Shown: positions 35,949 to 47,356 of the stretch, in pieces
How the letters are laid out: each line of letters opens with the position of its first letter
Numbering within the stretch: the first letter of the stretch is position 1
Assembly (NCBI RefSeq): GCF_037975245.1
Contig: NC_092571.1
Span: 5,602,001 to 5,666,000 of the forward strand
Reading direction: 5' to 3'
DNA length: 64,000 nucleotides
Source of the DNA: Apostichopus japonicus
Lineage: Eukaryota; Echinodermata; Holothuroidea; Aspidochirotida; Stichopodidae
Position numbers and translations under genes: made by a program
Notes under the pieces: generated by a model
Told to the model about the DNA's origin: nothing
Seen by the model: only the letters and a program-made list of their open reading frames with translations
Databases searched by the model: none

Positions 35949-36945
35949 AAATAACAAAAGGCAGTTCTTTATGTGCCAATTGGACAGAATTAAAGTTGTA
36001 TAAGGTCAGAACATAACCGATAAATAGAAAGGTATTTAAATACAATTTTTGATAAAACTTAAAAACATGTTTTTAACGTCAACAAGGCAAGCATTGACAT
36101 AATCAATACATATCATGTTTAAACTTTAAGGGGCAATCTGAGAGTAATAGGTTCTGATGTCTTAAGTTGACACGTCTCATTTGTTGATCAATGTTAACTA
36201 ATTATCAATTTGCAGGCCCAATAGGCCTATGTGTGAACGTACATGGGTTGTCGCACTCACTGTTACTTACGTTGTGTTACTGCATAGCCCTATGTCAGTG
36301 TGTGTTCCATTAGTCTCAAAAATAGTTCAAAAAACAAGTTACAAATGAAATCTAATTGTTGAATTTTGCACCTCAAATTTAGTTATAAATAAAAAAGCAC
36401 AATTGATTTGGTGTAAAAGACAGAAAATTGGATAAAATTAACAGTGGATTCAAACCATAATACGATGTTGACCTGAATTGTTTTAAATATATACAATAAT
36501 ATTACATCAAGACTGCACACATTCTCACGTTGCATATCTTGGCCAATCAGCAAGACGAGATCCCCTCTTTAATAACAAAGGCAGTCATTTATGTGCCATT
36601 TGGACAGAATCAAGTTTGTAAAATGTAACAAAATCATTGTTAACCTGTTATGTAAATCTACTGAATACAACTTTAAAATATTAATACGGCAAGCCTGCAT
36701 ATTTACACAATGTGTACAATGTGCATACATTGCTTAGTAGAGATAACAAATGCAGTAATTTATGTGCCATTTGGACGGAATCAACCTGATATGTAAAGTC
36801 ACTTGAATACAACTTTCAATATTTATACTTATACTTATGTATACTTACAATATTTACATACATATAACATTTGGACAGAAACAAGTTTGTAAAATGTAAG
36901 AAAACATTGTTAACCTGATATATGAATACATTGAAAATTGAACAC
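35949..36945 (+). repeat. Dispersed direct repeats around TTTATGTGCCATTTGGACAG
   Basis: Four partial copies start near 35951, 36573, 36744 and 36864. Common words are GGCAGT or GCAGT, TTATGTGCCA, TTGGACAGAA, GTTTGTAAAATGTAA, TTGTTAACCTG and GAATACAACTTT. Units are about 90-170 bp and diverged. They lie just beyond the 3' end of the decayed gene at 37.27-40.09 kb and may be part of the same mobile unit. Confidence 0.7.
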
Positions 36946-37269
36946 ATTGAAAATTGCAGTAAACCTTATAATAAGTTACTGTATAAATATTGTTTTGATC
37001 CCTCTTTTTGAAATTTAACATAGATGGCATTCCACTCTTACAATTAGTATTTTAATACAATTTTAAACTATAGTACAGAGCAGAAATGACACAATTTCTA
37101 TAAAAGTATCATCATAAATTATATATACAGATTGTTAGTGTGTTTTCTATGGTTTCAGTCACTGTGGTCCCGTCTTGCTCATCTGGCAGGTTCTTTTGTT
37201 ATGACCATGTTGTTTGCACAACGAACAAGCAACTGTAACTTTCATCCTTTGACAGGAAGATGCCAATAG

Positions 37270-40091
37270 ATGAATTCTATTCTGCTTTTGCATTACTTGG
37301 TGAAATGCATGTTTTCATATGTGATGAAGAACGGAAAAACCAAACTGTTACCATATCATTCAAGTTTCCCAGACCGATGGAAAATTGGAAATATTTCCAG
37401 GTAATCATAAAGCATCGGGCACATGATTCATAGGTAAGCATGTAAGAGGTCACGTCCTTACTCAAAAATAGACTCTGAATAACTCTACCCATGCACATGC
37501 TTTCCGTTCAAACTTGTCTACATCTTGAAATGATAAGTTCCCTTAAATGCAATCCATTAATGGTAAAAGACTTTCCAAAGCATTTCAAGTTTTTTCAGTT
37601 TGGAGTGATTTGGAATGAACTCCGCCAACTTTATATTTTGTATACTTTGCAAGTGCTCTGGTCCTGTGAAATTGTTGAAGTAATGTGCTTAGTTGACTTT
37701 TCAACATAAAATTGCCATGATATTCCTAAAGAATGTATGTTTCAAACTTGTGCACGAGAAATTTGATATCGAACAGTTAGAACTGCACTTTATTAAATTA
37801 TCTAGTGATTTCAGTTCGACTAAAAGGTGATTGATTAATTGGTCGGCTATTCTCAAGGAGAGATGCAGAGAATCTGGTACCACATTAATAACAGGTATAT
37901 TTGAAAAGGGGAAAAGCAATTTAAGTCTACTGATGCCCTTTTTAGAGGAATTTTCAATTATACTCCTTACAGTTCTAGCCCCCAAATCAACATTATGCAT
38001 ACACAAAACGTTTTGAAAATCCCAACATAGTTCACTATGACATCTGCACTGCAAACAGCAATGTTTTGCACTAAATCCTTCTATAACCATTATTTGATTT
38101 AAGAAGTTCAGGTCACCACTTAGATATAATTTACTTTAACATTTTCTCTGTGAACACAAACACTATGTACCTCTTTAATTTCAGATATTACTGATTTCAT
38201 CGGCAAGGGTGGCTTGTTTTTCAGGGACTCTAACAATGGCAAGGAGATAACTACCATTACTGCCTGCCAACAATCTTCTCCTATAATACTGAATGCAATA
38301 TTAGTTACATGGACTCTTGCCTATAGTTGTCCCATCTCCTGTAATCTTTACCTTGACAGCATCATCTTGAAGTATGATACTCCTACTAGAGGTTTTGGAG
38401 AGCAACACTGACAACCTAGAGCATAAAGTTTCCTTTAAATGATTGCCAAACTCCGATAAACTTATCTACATTATGAATATTAAATTTTGCACTGAATTGT
38501 TTCTTCCGAATCTTTAATCGGTACTCTTTAGAAAGGGTTAGGCTTTGCATAGTTAGCTTGTGGTAAACTCTTCTGGAGATGTTTTGGGTGTCTCTGATGC
38601 GTATAAGTTTTGCGTTCTGCTTTCCTGTCATGGTTCATTTTCGTCTATCATAAGGGTACTGCCACTTCTATCTCTGACTGACAGAGAGACTTCAGTGAAA
38701 TGTCCTTGTGATAACTCTTGGATGCTTTTTTATTATAGATGTCATTCGTTTTTGCTTCATTTTTCATGTATACGATTTTGAGTAAATCAATTTACGTTTA
38801 ACCTTTCCTTCTTTACCTCCTTTTTTTCCAAGATGCTGAATTCTTTTAATTTGATTTTCCAATTCTTCTTTTTCATTCGTCAGGATTTCTATTTTGTGTA
38901 GTGTATTTTTCACCTTTTCTACAGACCTTTTTCTTTTTATCCGATCCCTTTCAACATCTTCTGTCAGTTTTTGTTTTGTTGGTGAGTCTGTTTTGTAAGG
39001 AATCTTAACCATGTACTTAGTTTTTTCCCCCTCTTCAATCGTCTTTTTCCTAGCATAGCCGCCTTTACGTAGCATGTTCTTGAGCTTCTGAATTACTGTT
39101 CTAACAACTGAAGAAATGTCCATTTTGTTAATGTCCACTTTACGTGTTTTGCATGTCTTTAACAAAAGAGACTGAACAACGTTTTCTTTAATAACATTTC
39201 CTTGTGAAATTCCCAATTGAAACAACATGTAATTGTTGATTGGAATTTCAACAGTATTGTCATAGTTTTGGTTTGGCATAGCGGTGGAAACATAAAAAAC
39301 AATAAGCAAAAAACACAACTTAAAACACGGACCATGGTAAATTGGCTTAAAACAGATTCCATGGTTCTCTTAAAGCAAGTTGGCTCATACTTTTTGCATA
39401 AAGGAAATAAAGTCAAATTTGTTGCCGAGTCCCTTTACAAATTTAACTACAACTACAAAACCTCTGTGAAAATACATCGAAATAAGACCTTTGTCACAAA
39501 CAGTGAATTCTTGAAGTGGTGCTCTTTCTGTTAGCCAGTACTGAAATGACCCTTCTCTTATGTAGCTAAAATCACCAAATCGGTTGACAATTTGGAAATA
39601 CCAGTTCTTATCAAGAACTTGGTCCAAGTTTACATGTCTCTGCAGCGTTCACTGACTGGGCTCCCCCAAAATACACACTCCACATTCTGTAAGCACTTTG
39701 AAAGTATTCTTGGGCAACGGTACCCCTCAGCTCCACTGGTGAATCACACTTTCCATTACAATTGAGTGATTCTTTTATTGCAATTTGAATTTCAGTTTTC
39801 AATCTGTTTTCTGCTTCCACTGATGAATCAATCATATGCTGAGGGACATTTACAACATCAGATAAGCTCCGCCACTCATTGTATTTTGAATTCCAGCCTA
39901 TGTTGTGCACTTTCAGAAGCAACTCTCCGTTTTCAATTTAGTGATCGATTTCTTCTAATTCATAAAATTTCTTTGTTGACCAAACGTCTTTGCTATGCAC
40001 CGGGTTCTTGGGTAATGTACGACCATTGGCAATTGCAGCATAGTTTACCCTCTCAAATTTTCTTAAATCTCTGCATGGATTCATAGTCATC
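37270..40091 (-). pseudogene. Decayed gene of an uncharacterised transposon-like invertebrate protein family
   Basis: Read from 40,091 downward. An N-terminal segment (IANGRTLPKNPVHSKDVW, KKFYELEEIDH, stop) is followed by a chromo-barrel-like stretch (LLLKVHNIGWNSKYNEWRSL). Next come YFQSAYRMWSVYFGG, NWYFQIVNRFGDFSYI and WLTERAPLQEF, and a Lys/Glu-rich coiled-coil piece (38764-38950). Later segments are RRVYHKLTMQSL, DDAVKVKITGDGTTIGKS, a Cys cluster CCLQCRCHSELCWDF, VINVVPDSLHLSLRIADQLI and FQDVDKFERKACAWVEL. Near 37280-37480 is a piece like YMLTYESCARCF and LGNLNDMV. I recall invertebrate proteins (Hydra, Nematostella, sea urchin) with this order, ISGDGT and a CxWCxC cluster included; their function is unknown to me. 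The ITGDG aspartate and Cys cluster would fit an RNase H-like transposase, which is inference. At least five stops or frameshifts were seen. Confidence 0.7.
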
Positions 40092-41501
40092 TATAAATGA
40101 AAAAATAGGTGACAAATTTGCAAAAAGTGGAATTTAAATGAGGCCATACTTTAAGTTTGGGTTTGGTGCAGCCTTAACTACCAAAAAAAAAAATGCCTAC
40201 TCTATTTGGACATTTTCAAAATTAAAATTGTATTTGTATGCAAAGGTCACAATAAATTTAAAGCTTTGTTTAAAAAATATTTTTCCTACATACCAAAAAT
40301 TGTTTCAATCAAATATGTTACCCCAAACCAACAATAATAATAACTAAGGATGTCCTGAACACCAATTGAAACATTAATTACAATATCTCTTTAGTATGTA
40401 TTAAACATTCCTTTCTTAAAATTTATCTGGGCTAACTGTAATTTTAAAAATATGAATTTGACATTTTTAGCTGATGATTAAAAAGTATGCTTCTATTTTG
40501 AAAACTTTTGGACACAACACAAGCCCTTTGATAAATATTTTATACATATAAATGTAAAGCCTAAAAGAACATTTAATTTTGTAGAAATAAAGGGAAATAA
40601 AATAATTAAACAAATGTTGTTTTCACTGCCACAAGCTTATAATTGAATTTATAATTTGTGGAACATATTACATTCGGAAGCGACTGAAAAAACTGTTCTT
40701 GTTCTAAATCATAATTTCTGCTTATTTTTCCACACGCAAGACGAAAATAGTTGCCTACAGAAATTGCACTGAAAAAATAAAATTAAATTAGGGCCTTTTA
40801 TTAGGGCCTTTTATTTATTTCAAATTTAACTCGTTGGATGAGCATACGGTACTTTGAATAACATTGCTTTATTGGTACGCATATTCCTTGTGTGATTTAC
40901 CATGACCAATTCTCTAACCTGTCCCCTAAAAATTAAAAGCTGGCTAGGAGCCCGAACATAGGCCTACTACTGGGCCCCAATGGACTGGGCCTACACTACA
41001 GTATCACTCAGTTGGGCTTTTAATCCTGTTTCCTAACCCTTCCTATTCTTAGGCTGCACTATCTTATGTAATATAACGTATCATCAATTAGATAACTTGT
41101 ATCTGATGTAACATTTAGCTAGTTTAACTTCAGTATTTAATTAGATACAGGGATTCGTCAGACACAGAGTGGCAGACATCACTCAAAATAGCCTAACGTC
41201 AGCTAGCCTATGATGACAGTATGCCTGTATGATAAGTAACGAAAGCGAACCCTGCTAATAGTAGGAACTCCCTTTTACGTACACTTAAAACAAATATGCA
41301 TTAGCAGAGGGAAAAGTCAGTTTTTTGCATTTTTTAATTAGGATTGACGAATATTGTTCCGAAAAGGGAACATAAATATTTCATAAATACCTACCGGAGG
41401 TAGCCTTCTTTCATTTTAATCTCGATTGATGTTATTCTCTTCCGCGAATTTGATCCTAATTTTGTGGAACTGCTGCAACTGTACAAGATCATGGAAACAG
41501 C
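40092..41501. other. No gene seen
   Basis: AT-rich sequence upstream of the decayed gene. A short direct repeat TTAGGGCCTTTTATT occurs twice near 40788-40815. No TIR partner for the gene was identified. Confidence 0.4.
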
Positions 41502-41509
41502 TATGCAAT

Positions 41510-41906
41510 CAGTGGCGGAGCTAGGGGTATTGGTCAGAGGGGGCGAGAATTGTCTGTAGAGGCGCTTTTGACACTATCTAAGCGGAGCGCCACCACAGGT
41601 TGGCGCGGAGCGTACAGAATTTTTTTGAGTAAAGATACTCCATAGATCGCCGGAAATGACCCTTTCCGGGGCCTTGCTAGTTTGCAGATAAACGAAGAAT
41701 AAATAGATGTTAGAGCATTTTGTCAGAAAATTACAGCAAGAAAATGTGACAAATGTCAATATATATAGATGAGGAGCGCAATGAAAAAGTCAATAATCGC
41801 GAATAAGTAAAAAGTCGTAAAAAGCTGAAAAGGGCGCCAGCAGTACATTTGAGTCCGTCAGGGAGGGCATTCGCCCCCCCCTGACTATATGGACGCTCCG
41901 CCATTG
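41510..41906. mobile_element. 397-bp hAT MITE carrying the shared core module
   Basis: Ends CAGTGGCGGAGCTA and ACGCTCCGCCATTG are inverted, with a perfect 8-bp duplication TATGCAAT (41502-41509 and 41907-41914). A CCCCCCCC run sits inside the right end. The shared core module occupies about 41568-41690. No coding sequence. Confidence 0.95.
41568..41690 (+). repeat. Shared core module, copy 3
   Basis: ACACTATCTAAGCGGAGCGC, CACCACAGGTTGGCGCGGAG, CGTACAGAATTTTT, ATAGATCGCCGGAAATGACC and GGGGCCTTGC. This is the same word order as the modules at 21,478 and 22,376, on the opposite strand. Confidence 0.8.
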
Positions 41907-41914
41907 TATGCAAT

Positions 41915-42886
41915 AGTGCGTTTGAGAGCCCTCTGATGATTGGTCTATGTAAATAAAATTGTACAGTTACGCATAAAGTTGCCCCCAACCAATCACAACA
42001 AGTTTTATATCAATAGAATGGACTCTATTGTGTTTATAATATTCCGCTGAAACTGAGTGTCGTAGCATACAGAGTTTTTGAATGATCGCAAAATTACCGG
42101 TTGTTTTTTGTTTGGGTAATTTTTGCTATATTTTGCAATCCGCCATTGAAAAGTTGATAAAGAGAATTATTTAACCTCAAAAAGGCCACATCCCACATTA
42201 TAATGAAAATATATTTTATACGATAGTAATTAAGAGAATACATTTTGCTGAATAAACTGGATAAATAAATAATAGTGATCTGAAGTTATAATAACTTGAA
42301 GAAGATATTTGACGTTTACGAAAAGTGTAATTACACACTAAGGGAGTCATTCGAGACCGTCAAATAGCAAAAGAGCACATGGTTCTGTTATGCTTAGTTT
42401 CCTAGTAGTCTCTTTTAAAAAATAAACATTGAAGAAGGTCCTGATAAGCTCCCCCCTCCTCCTTTTTAACAAAAGCTTGTCCTAGGCGGTCCATCCCGGA
42501 TACTATACTCAGGGGGGTTGCCATTACACACCCCCCCCCCCCAAAATGAAGAAACATTCACTAAAGAATGATTATTCCTTTTAACAATAAACAATTTAAA
42601 GTTGTACCAAATGCTAACAACAATTTCTCCAAGGGGAGTGGCATCCTGTTTTTGGAAATTTTACTTTGCTGAATTTCACTTCCCTGGTTCCCTTTGGGAA
42701 TTATCCATAAACTTGCAGCTATGTTTGTTCTGTTTGACTCCTTTGCTTTTCAGTTTAAATAGAAATATGTTTTCTATTTTTTTGTGAAAGTGATATAAAA
42801 GTTCCCAACAAACTTAAGAATATTTGAAACATTCCATTTTCAACAAGAGATCTTGCAGGAAGCATAATTAGCTGGCTTTAATTACT
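41915..42886. other. No gene seen; C-run
   Basis: AT-rich sequence with a C-run at about 42529-42542 inside a short GC-rich patch that may be another TIR relic. Confidence 0.4.
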
Positions 42887-42890
42887 TTAA

Positions 42891-43457
42891 AGGATTGGTT
42901 CAGTTGTCATACATGTTTATGTTATATGAAAGAGGACAATAAAAGAAACACAATGGTGAAAAATATGTTCAAATATCTTTTTTGGTTAAAGAGATGTTCA
43001 AGTGTTAAGTTTTATCAGATTGTGTAGAAACTGCTGAAATCTGACTAGCTGTGATGTCACATCCTCACATTCCTGAAAAGTCTTTGTTTTTTTCTAAATC
43101 TTTTGTGAGATTTCATGACTTTCAACCAAAAGATATGTCAGGAGATTTCATATTTGTCAAAGGAAGTACTGTATTTGAGATTAAACATCTGAAGAATCTT
43201 TGATTATATTATTTCCAAATGTGTTAAAAAATGTAAATAATTTTTAAAGAAATATATTCACACATGTTAAGGAAGTGATGATGTGACATCACACCCTTAC
43301 AGTTAGTCTTTCTACACCAGTCATTTTCAAAGAAATTTTGATATCTTCAAAGTGTCATATCTCCTTAACAGAGCATATGCTATCATGGTAGTTTCTTCAC
43401 TGTTCTTTTTGTGCTCTTTCATACAAAATAGACATGTCAAACACCTGAACCAATCTT
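42891..43457. mobile_element. 567-bp foldback MITE with TTAA target duplication
   Basis: Flanked by TTAA at 42887-42890 and 43458-43461. The left end AGGATTGGTTCAG matches the inverted right end CTGAACCAATCTT, and similarity of the arms extends further (GTCATACATGT / ACATGTCAAAC; ATATGAAAGAGGACAA / TTGTGCTCTTTCATAC-like). Two internal segments containing TGTGATGTCACATCCTCACA and GATGTGACATCACACCCTTA are also inverted. TTAA targeting suggests the piggyBac or Kolobok groups. Confidence 0.85.
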
Positions 43458-43461
43458 TTAA

Positions 43462-44454
43462 TAGGCCTTTGATGCTTTGCTCAACTATATAGGAGCCAAC
43501 GATATTTGTTCAAACTACTGTACATCTTTTTTCTTTACATTTGATTAAATTCACTTTATATGGTCTAAATATCAGAAGTGATGGTTGGTGTTAATTGAAA
43601 ATTGCCATGTTCTTTGTCATCGTTATCATTTGAACTGGAAGTGAATGTTAATAAAATTTCACCTTGCAGATTTCTTTATATGTGTTATGTTTTTCATGAA
43701 AATTTATTTCAACAATCTTCTTGTTAGAACTGAGAGCATAAAATATGGAATTGCCATAACACAAGAATTGCCTGTGGCACTGCAGACAACTCAAATAAGA
43801 CCTATTTTTAATTAATTCTATTCTAATATATGAAAGGCCTACGTAAAACATATGGGCCATGAGTCACCTACAATAGATTTCAAAGTAACTTTAAAACACC
43901 CAGCACCTTCTAGTGGCTCTGCCCCATATCATGTTTTGTTCTGAAAGAAAAGGCATTTCTAGAAGCTGCTTAAACTGGAGCTGACCTAAACAAAATGCTG
44001 CTGTTCCCTCTTCTGAAGGTTAATATATAACCTGGTGGCACTGGATAATGAATGAGAACTATATGCTGAAAATTCATACTCTCCTCACCAGCCCAGCTCC
44101 ACATACCCCTCCCCCTTCCATTCCTTGTTCCCAAAAATCAGAGTTATAATTTACCTAGTTTTCTTCTTACCAAAATGTTGCTTTCCTTATAAATAATGAG
44201 ATTCATTATTTCCATTTGTGTCACTTATGTATGTTGTCTCACATCACTGCCCTCTCATTCATCTTTGTGCAACCAACCTCCAATCCTCCACCAGTGATCC
44301 TTCTGGCATTCTTCTATAGGAAGGCCTGATGTCTTTGGAGTGACAACCTTGTTTTCCAATATCCATAGGCCCTTATAAGACTATATTGTGGTAATTAAAA
44401 ACATTTAATAATAACAGGTTCCCTATATTAAACACAATTTACTGACCTCCAGTC
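43462..44454. other. No gene seen
   Basis: AT-rich sequence, no recognisable exon or complete element. Confidence 0.4.
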
Positions 44455-44652
44455 TGCATACTCAGGGGCGGCGATTTGTTTCAAATATTGAGGGGGACGT
44501 TTGCTTGGGTGCAGGTGCGTTTAGCAACTACATCCCCAACATTGTTCGTGCGCTTCGTGATATTTTGTATATACCCAATTTCATTACGGATGCGGTCTGT
44601 CTCTTGGGCGCAGATCAGTCTTGGATAATGGTAGGGACGCGTATCTGTTCTC

Positions 44653-44756
44653 TGATACTATCTAAGCGAAGGTAACCATTGGTTCGCACCTAGCATATTG
44701 GCAAAGTTACCTCCCAGATCACCAGAAATAACCCTTCCCAGACCCAATAATGCTCC
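44653..44756 (+). repeat. Shared core module, copy 4 (diverged)
   Basis: CTGATACTATCTAAGCGAAG, CCATTGGTTCGCACC, ACCTCCCAGATCACCAGAAA and TAACCCTTCCCAGACCC. Confidence 0.7.
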
Positions 44757-45299
44757 AAAACCTCCTTAAATTTGAGATCTTATGGCTTAGAAATTTAAGT
44801 TGGGGGAACACATGGGAGTCCGCAGAAAAAAATCAGGAGACAAATAATCCAAGAAGACTTTTGTATACGATGGGTCTGGTTCCTCTCCCAGAAAACAATA
44901 ATAGACTGCCGCAAATGCAATTTCTGTCCAATATTTAACAACTGTGGATACATATAATAAAATGAGAACTGCTGCATGTCATTTGCACAATGCTGGATCG
45001 CACTGTGCCAAAGTTCAATACAGGGAAATTTTCAATGCAGCGTTTGGTCCAGACAAATTGGTGGAGACACGGTATACCATGAACCCACATTGACTGAAAA
45101 AGTTGGTGGGGACGCGTCCCGCTGTCCCCACCAGGATCTGCTCCCTTGGTTTGTCTAGCTAATTCATTTGAAAATAAGTAAAAACTACTCTCGGTGAAAG
45201 TCTGTGTTGTTTTTTGGTGATATTTAGTAATAAATTGTGACACGGTTAGACAGGCTCATAGCGGGGAATTTGCCAAGGGAGGGGTGAAGCTTGTAGTCA

Positions 45300-45410
45300 A
45301 ACTATCTAAGTGTGGGCCACCATGAGTTGGCGTGAAGTGTAAAAGCAAATTTTGGCCTAAAATGCCTCCCAGATCGCTGGAAATGGCACTTCCCAGGCCT
45401 TGTAAGTTGC
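45300..45410 (+). repeat. Shared core module, copy 5 (diverged)
   Basis: ACTATCTAAGTGTGGGCCAC, CATGAGTTGGCGTGAAGTGT, GCCTCCCAGATCGCTGGAAA and TGGCACTTCCCAGGCCTTG. Confidence 0.75.
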
Positions 45411-45734
45411 ATCTAAGCATTTTCTATTTTGAAATTACTAGTGATATCATTAAAAAATATATGTCTTTTTAGCCTCAAAAAAAAAAACCAAGCCACCAAA
45501 TATTGGGGGGGGGGGATATTAGATACTTTATCCGCCCACCTAAAATATTGCGGGGGACATGTCCCCCTCGCCCATGTGCATACTTAACCATAACCTGCCA
45601 AGACACTTACTCCATGTGTCCTGACTCTAGCAATCCCAGGGGAATAATTACCTAAATATTGCACAGTATGTACATATGGTGACTGCACTGTATAACTAGA
45701 CACAGCATGAGAAAATAACATTGTAAGTATACAT

Positions 45735-46080
45735 GGTGCTGTGGCCGAGTGGATAAAGGCGGTGGCATTTGAAGCAATGAGGCTTAGTAATTGGGAGGTT
45801 CGGGGTTCGATTCCCGACCGGGTCATAGTAAGGTGGGTTTTTCATCCAAGAGCAATTCTATGGTTTTCCCATCTGAAATGACTTTCTAAATTGAAAAGAT
45901 TCCAAATTTGAGTTAAAATGTTGAATTGGAAGCCACCCGATGTGTAAGTTGTAATCCATAAGCCCTTGCGGGTTTCTCCCACATTTGTGGTTGCTTAAGT
46001 GTCGTAAAAATAACTGCTGTTTATTATGATGCCCCTTACTGATAGACCTCTGGAAACACTTAACCCTCCTCTGCACTTTA
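45735..46080 (+). mobile_element. tRNA-derived SINE
   Basis: The head resembles a Ser/Leu-type tRNA. Box A TGGCCGAGTGG is at 45742-45752, a long variable-loop-like stretch follows, and box B GGTTCGATTCC is at 45804-45814. The acceptor stem and anticodon stem do not pair cleanly and there is no matching 3' acceptor half, so this is not a functional tRNA gene. An unrelated body of about 260 bp follows with ACCCGATGTGTAAGTT-like and GCGGGTTTCTCCCACA words. Internal RNA polymerase III promoter boxes are intact. A target duplication was not found, possibly because the tail has turned into the minisatellite that follows. Confidence 0.85.
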
Positions 46081-46315
46081 GTTTTGCAGTAGGCTCTTAG
46101 TTTGCAGTTGGTGGGATCTAAGTTTTGCAGTTGGTCTTAATTTTGAAGTCGGTGGGGTCTTAGTTTTGCAGTAGGGTCTTAGTTTTGCAGTTGGTGGGGT
46201 TTTAGTTTTGCAGTAGGGTTGTAGTTTTGCAGTAGGGTTTTAGTTTTGCAGTAGGGTCTTAGATTTGCAGTTGGTAGGGTCTTAGTTTTGCAGGTATTAG
46301 GTCTTTGTTTTGTAG
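46078..46315 (+). repeat. Minisatellite of TTAGTTTTGCAGTAGGGTC-like units
   Basis: About ten units of 17-30 bp built around TTAGTTTTGCAG followed by TAGGGT or TTGGTGGGGT. It begins exactly where the SINE body ends. Confidence 0.9.
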
Positions 46316-46393
46316 ACGCCCAAATGTGGAGAAGCTTAGGGATAATCTGTGGAAAAGACTGACAGATTATCTACAAGATTCCCCATCCATGCA

Positions 46394-46878
46394 CAGTGGC
46401 GTAGCTATGGGTGTCAAGGGATTGCACATGCCCCGGGCGCCGGGTTTAGGGGGGCACTGAAATGGGAGAATGAGAGTAAACAAAATAAGCACTTCCTAGA
46501 AAAACATGACGAAATTGATGTATGTCGTCAGGCATGAATATTTCCATAACTAATAAGAATCTGAACTGAATGTAGTTGTTTTTATAAGCAAATTTATAGA
46601 TTGTGATCTCTTTTCAGTCCATTTCGACCGTTTTTTCTTCTTTTTTTTGTTCTGTTCTGTATTCTGTAATGACTACATGTCACAGACATTTTGGGTATTT
46701 CAGTATACAGTTCCAAGGCAGTAGATTTTGAAAGGTGGAAATATCATAGGCGTAGGAGCAGATTTGATTTGGGGGGGGCTGTAACGACTTGCCTGAAAAA
46801 TATAACCAAAATTTTGGGGGGGGGTGGGAAATTTTCTACTCTTGCACCTGGGTGCCAAAACCTCTAGCTACGCCACTG
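46394..46878. mobile_element. 485-bp hAT element with nested relic
   Basis: Ends CAGTGGCGTAGCTA and TAGCTACGCCACTG are perfect 14-bp inverted repeats flanked by a perfect 8-bp duplication TCCATGCA (46386-46393 and 46879-46886). This is the cleanest hAT signature in the window. A fragment of the CATAGGCGTAGGAG family lies inside at about 46748-46822. Confidence 0.97.
46748..46822 (+). mobile_element. Fragment of CATAGGCGTAGGAG family nested in the hAT element
   Basis: CATAGGCGTAGGAGCAGATT, a G-run, then CTGTAACGACTTGCC and AAATATAACCAAAATTTT. Matches the terminal part of the elements at 25,887 (reverse), 33,797 and 58,987 (reverse). Confidence 0.8.
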
Positions 46879-46960
46879 TCCATGCAGCTCCAACTGCTTC
46901 CTGCACCTCCTTGCAGATGTATCACATGTCCAAAATAACAAAGTCAGCACCTTTGTTCCT

Positions 46961-47352
46961 TCTGAGCTGGCAAATACACAAGTACAGAGGTCAGTGTGAA
47001 ACCACTGAAAGATCTTGTCAGCTTTCAAGAAAACTTGAACTTGAAGCTATCTCCCAAATTGACAGAGGCCACACACACACCTTCCCACTTTGAGAAGATG
47101 AAGGTATCACACGCACTTCATTTGCCTCTGCTTTGCGGTACCTGGTAGAGTGTGAGGCTCACCCAAAAGAAGGTTTTAACAACTGCCTAAAAGAATACAA
47201 AGAGGGTAAATTTAACTCACCCAACAGAGCTTGCATTCCAGTACCTTTGGGAAGCTGAAAAGATATTCAGAAATGGTTATATGGGTGTGGTCGTGTGCAT
47301 GCACATGTGTGATTTTCTTGCTTTTCAGAACAGCTCCCTTTTGATAAGCTAT
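46961..47352. other. No supported gene
   Basis: The frame continuing from the possible exon is closed. A GTGTGCATGCACATGTGTG palindrome-like stretch is near 47290-47310. Confidence 0.35.
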
Positions 47353-47356
47353 TTAA

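Larger units (their letters stand above)
44463..45576. mobile_element. 1,114-bp hAT-like element with two core modules
   Basis: Starts CAGGGGCGGCGATTTG and ends CCCCCTCGCCCATG. A perfect 8-bp duplication TGCATACT flanks it (44455-44462 and 45577-45584). GGGGGACG and GGGGGACATG patches lie inside both ends. Two diverged copies of the shared core module lie at about 44653-44756 and 45300-45410. The termini are only loosely inverted beyond the first bases. No transposase frame. Confidence 0.85.
46320..46960 (+). other. Possible exon split by a hAT insertion
   Basis: An acceptor-like TTTGTTTTGTAG precedes 46316. Removing the hAT element and one target repeat gives an uninterrupted frame RPNVEKLRDNLWKRLTDY then LQDSPSMQLQLLPAPPC then RCITCPK before a stop near 46,930. 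The insertion site falls inside SPSMQ. I do not recognise the peptide. It may be a chance frame or part of a lost gene or transposon. Confidence 0.3.

Noticed and set aside
37831-38016. Plus-strand frame MINWSAILKERCRE
   Set aside because: Antisense to the decayed minus-strand gene, whose reading has recognisable family words.
37270-40091. RAG1-like recombinase
   Set aside because: The ITGDG aspartate and Cys cluster invite the comparison, but the other words do not match RAG1 or Transib proteins as I know them, so I did not assign it.
45735-45825. Functional tRNA-Ser or tRNA-Leu gene
   Set aside because: Boxes A and B are good, but the acceptor and anticodon stems do not pair and a SINE body follows.
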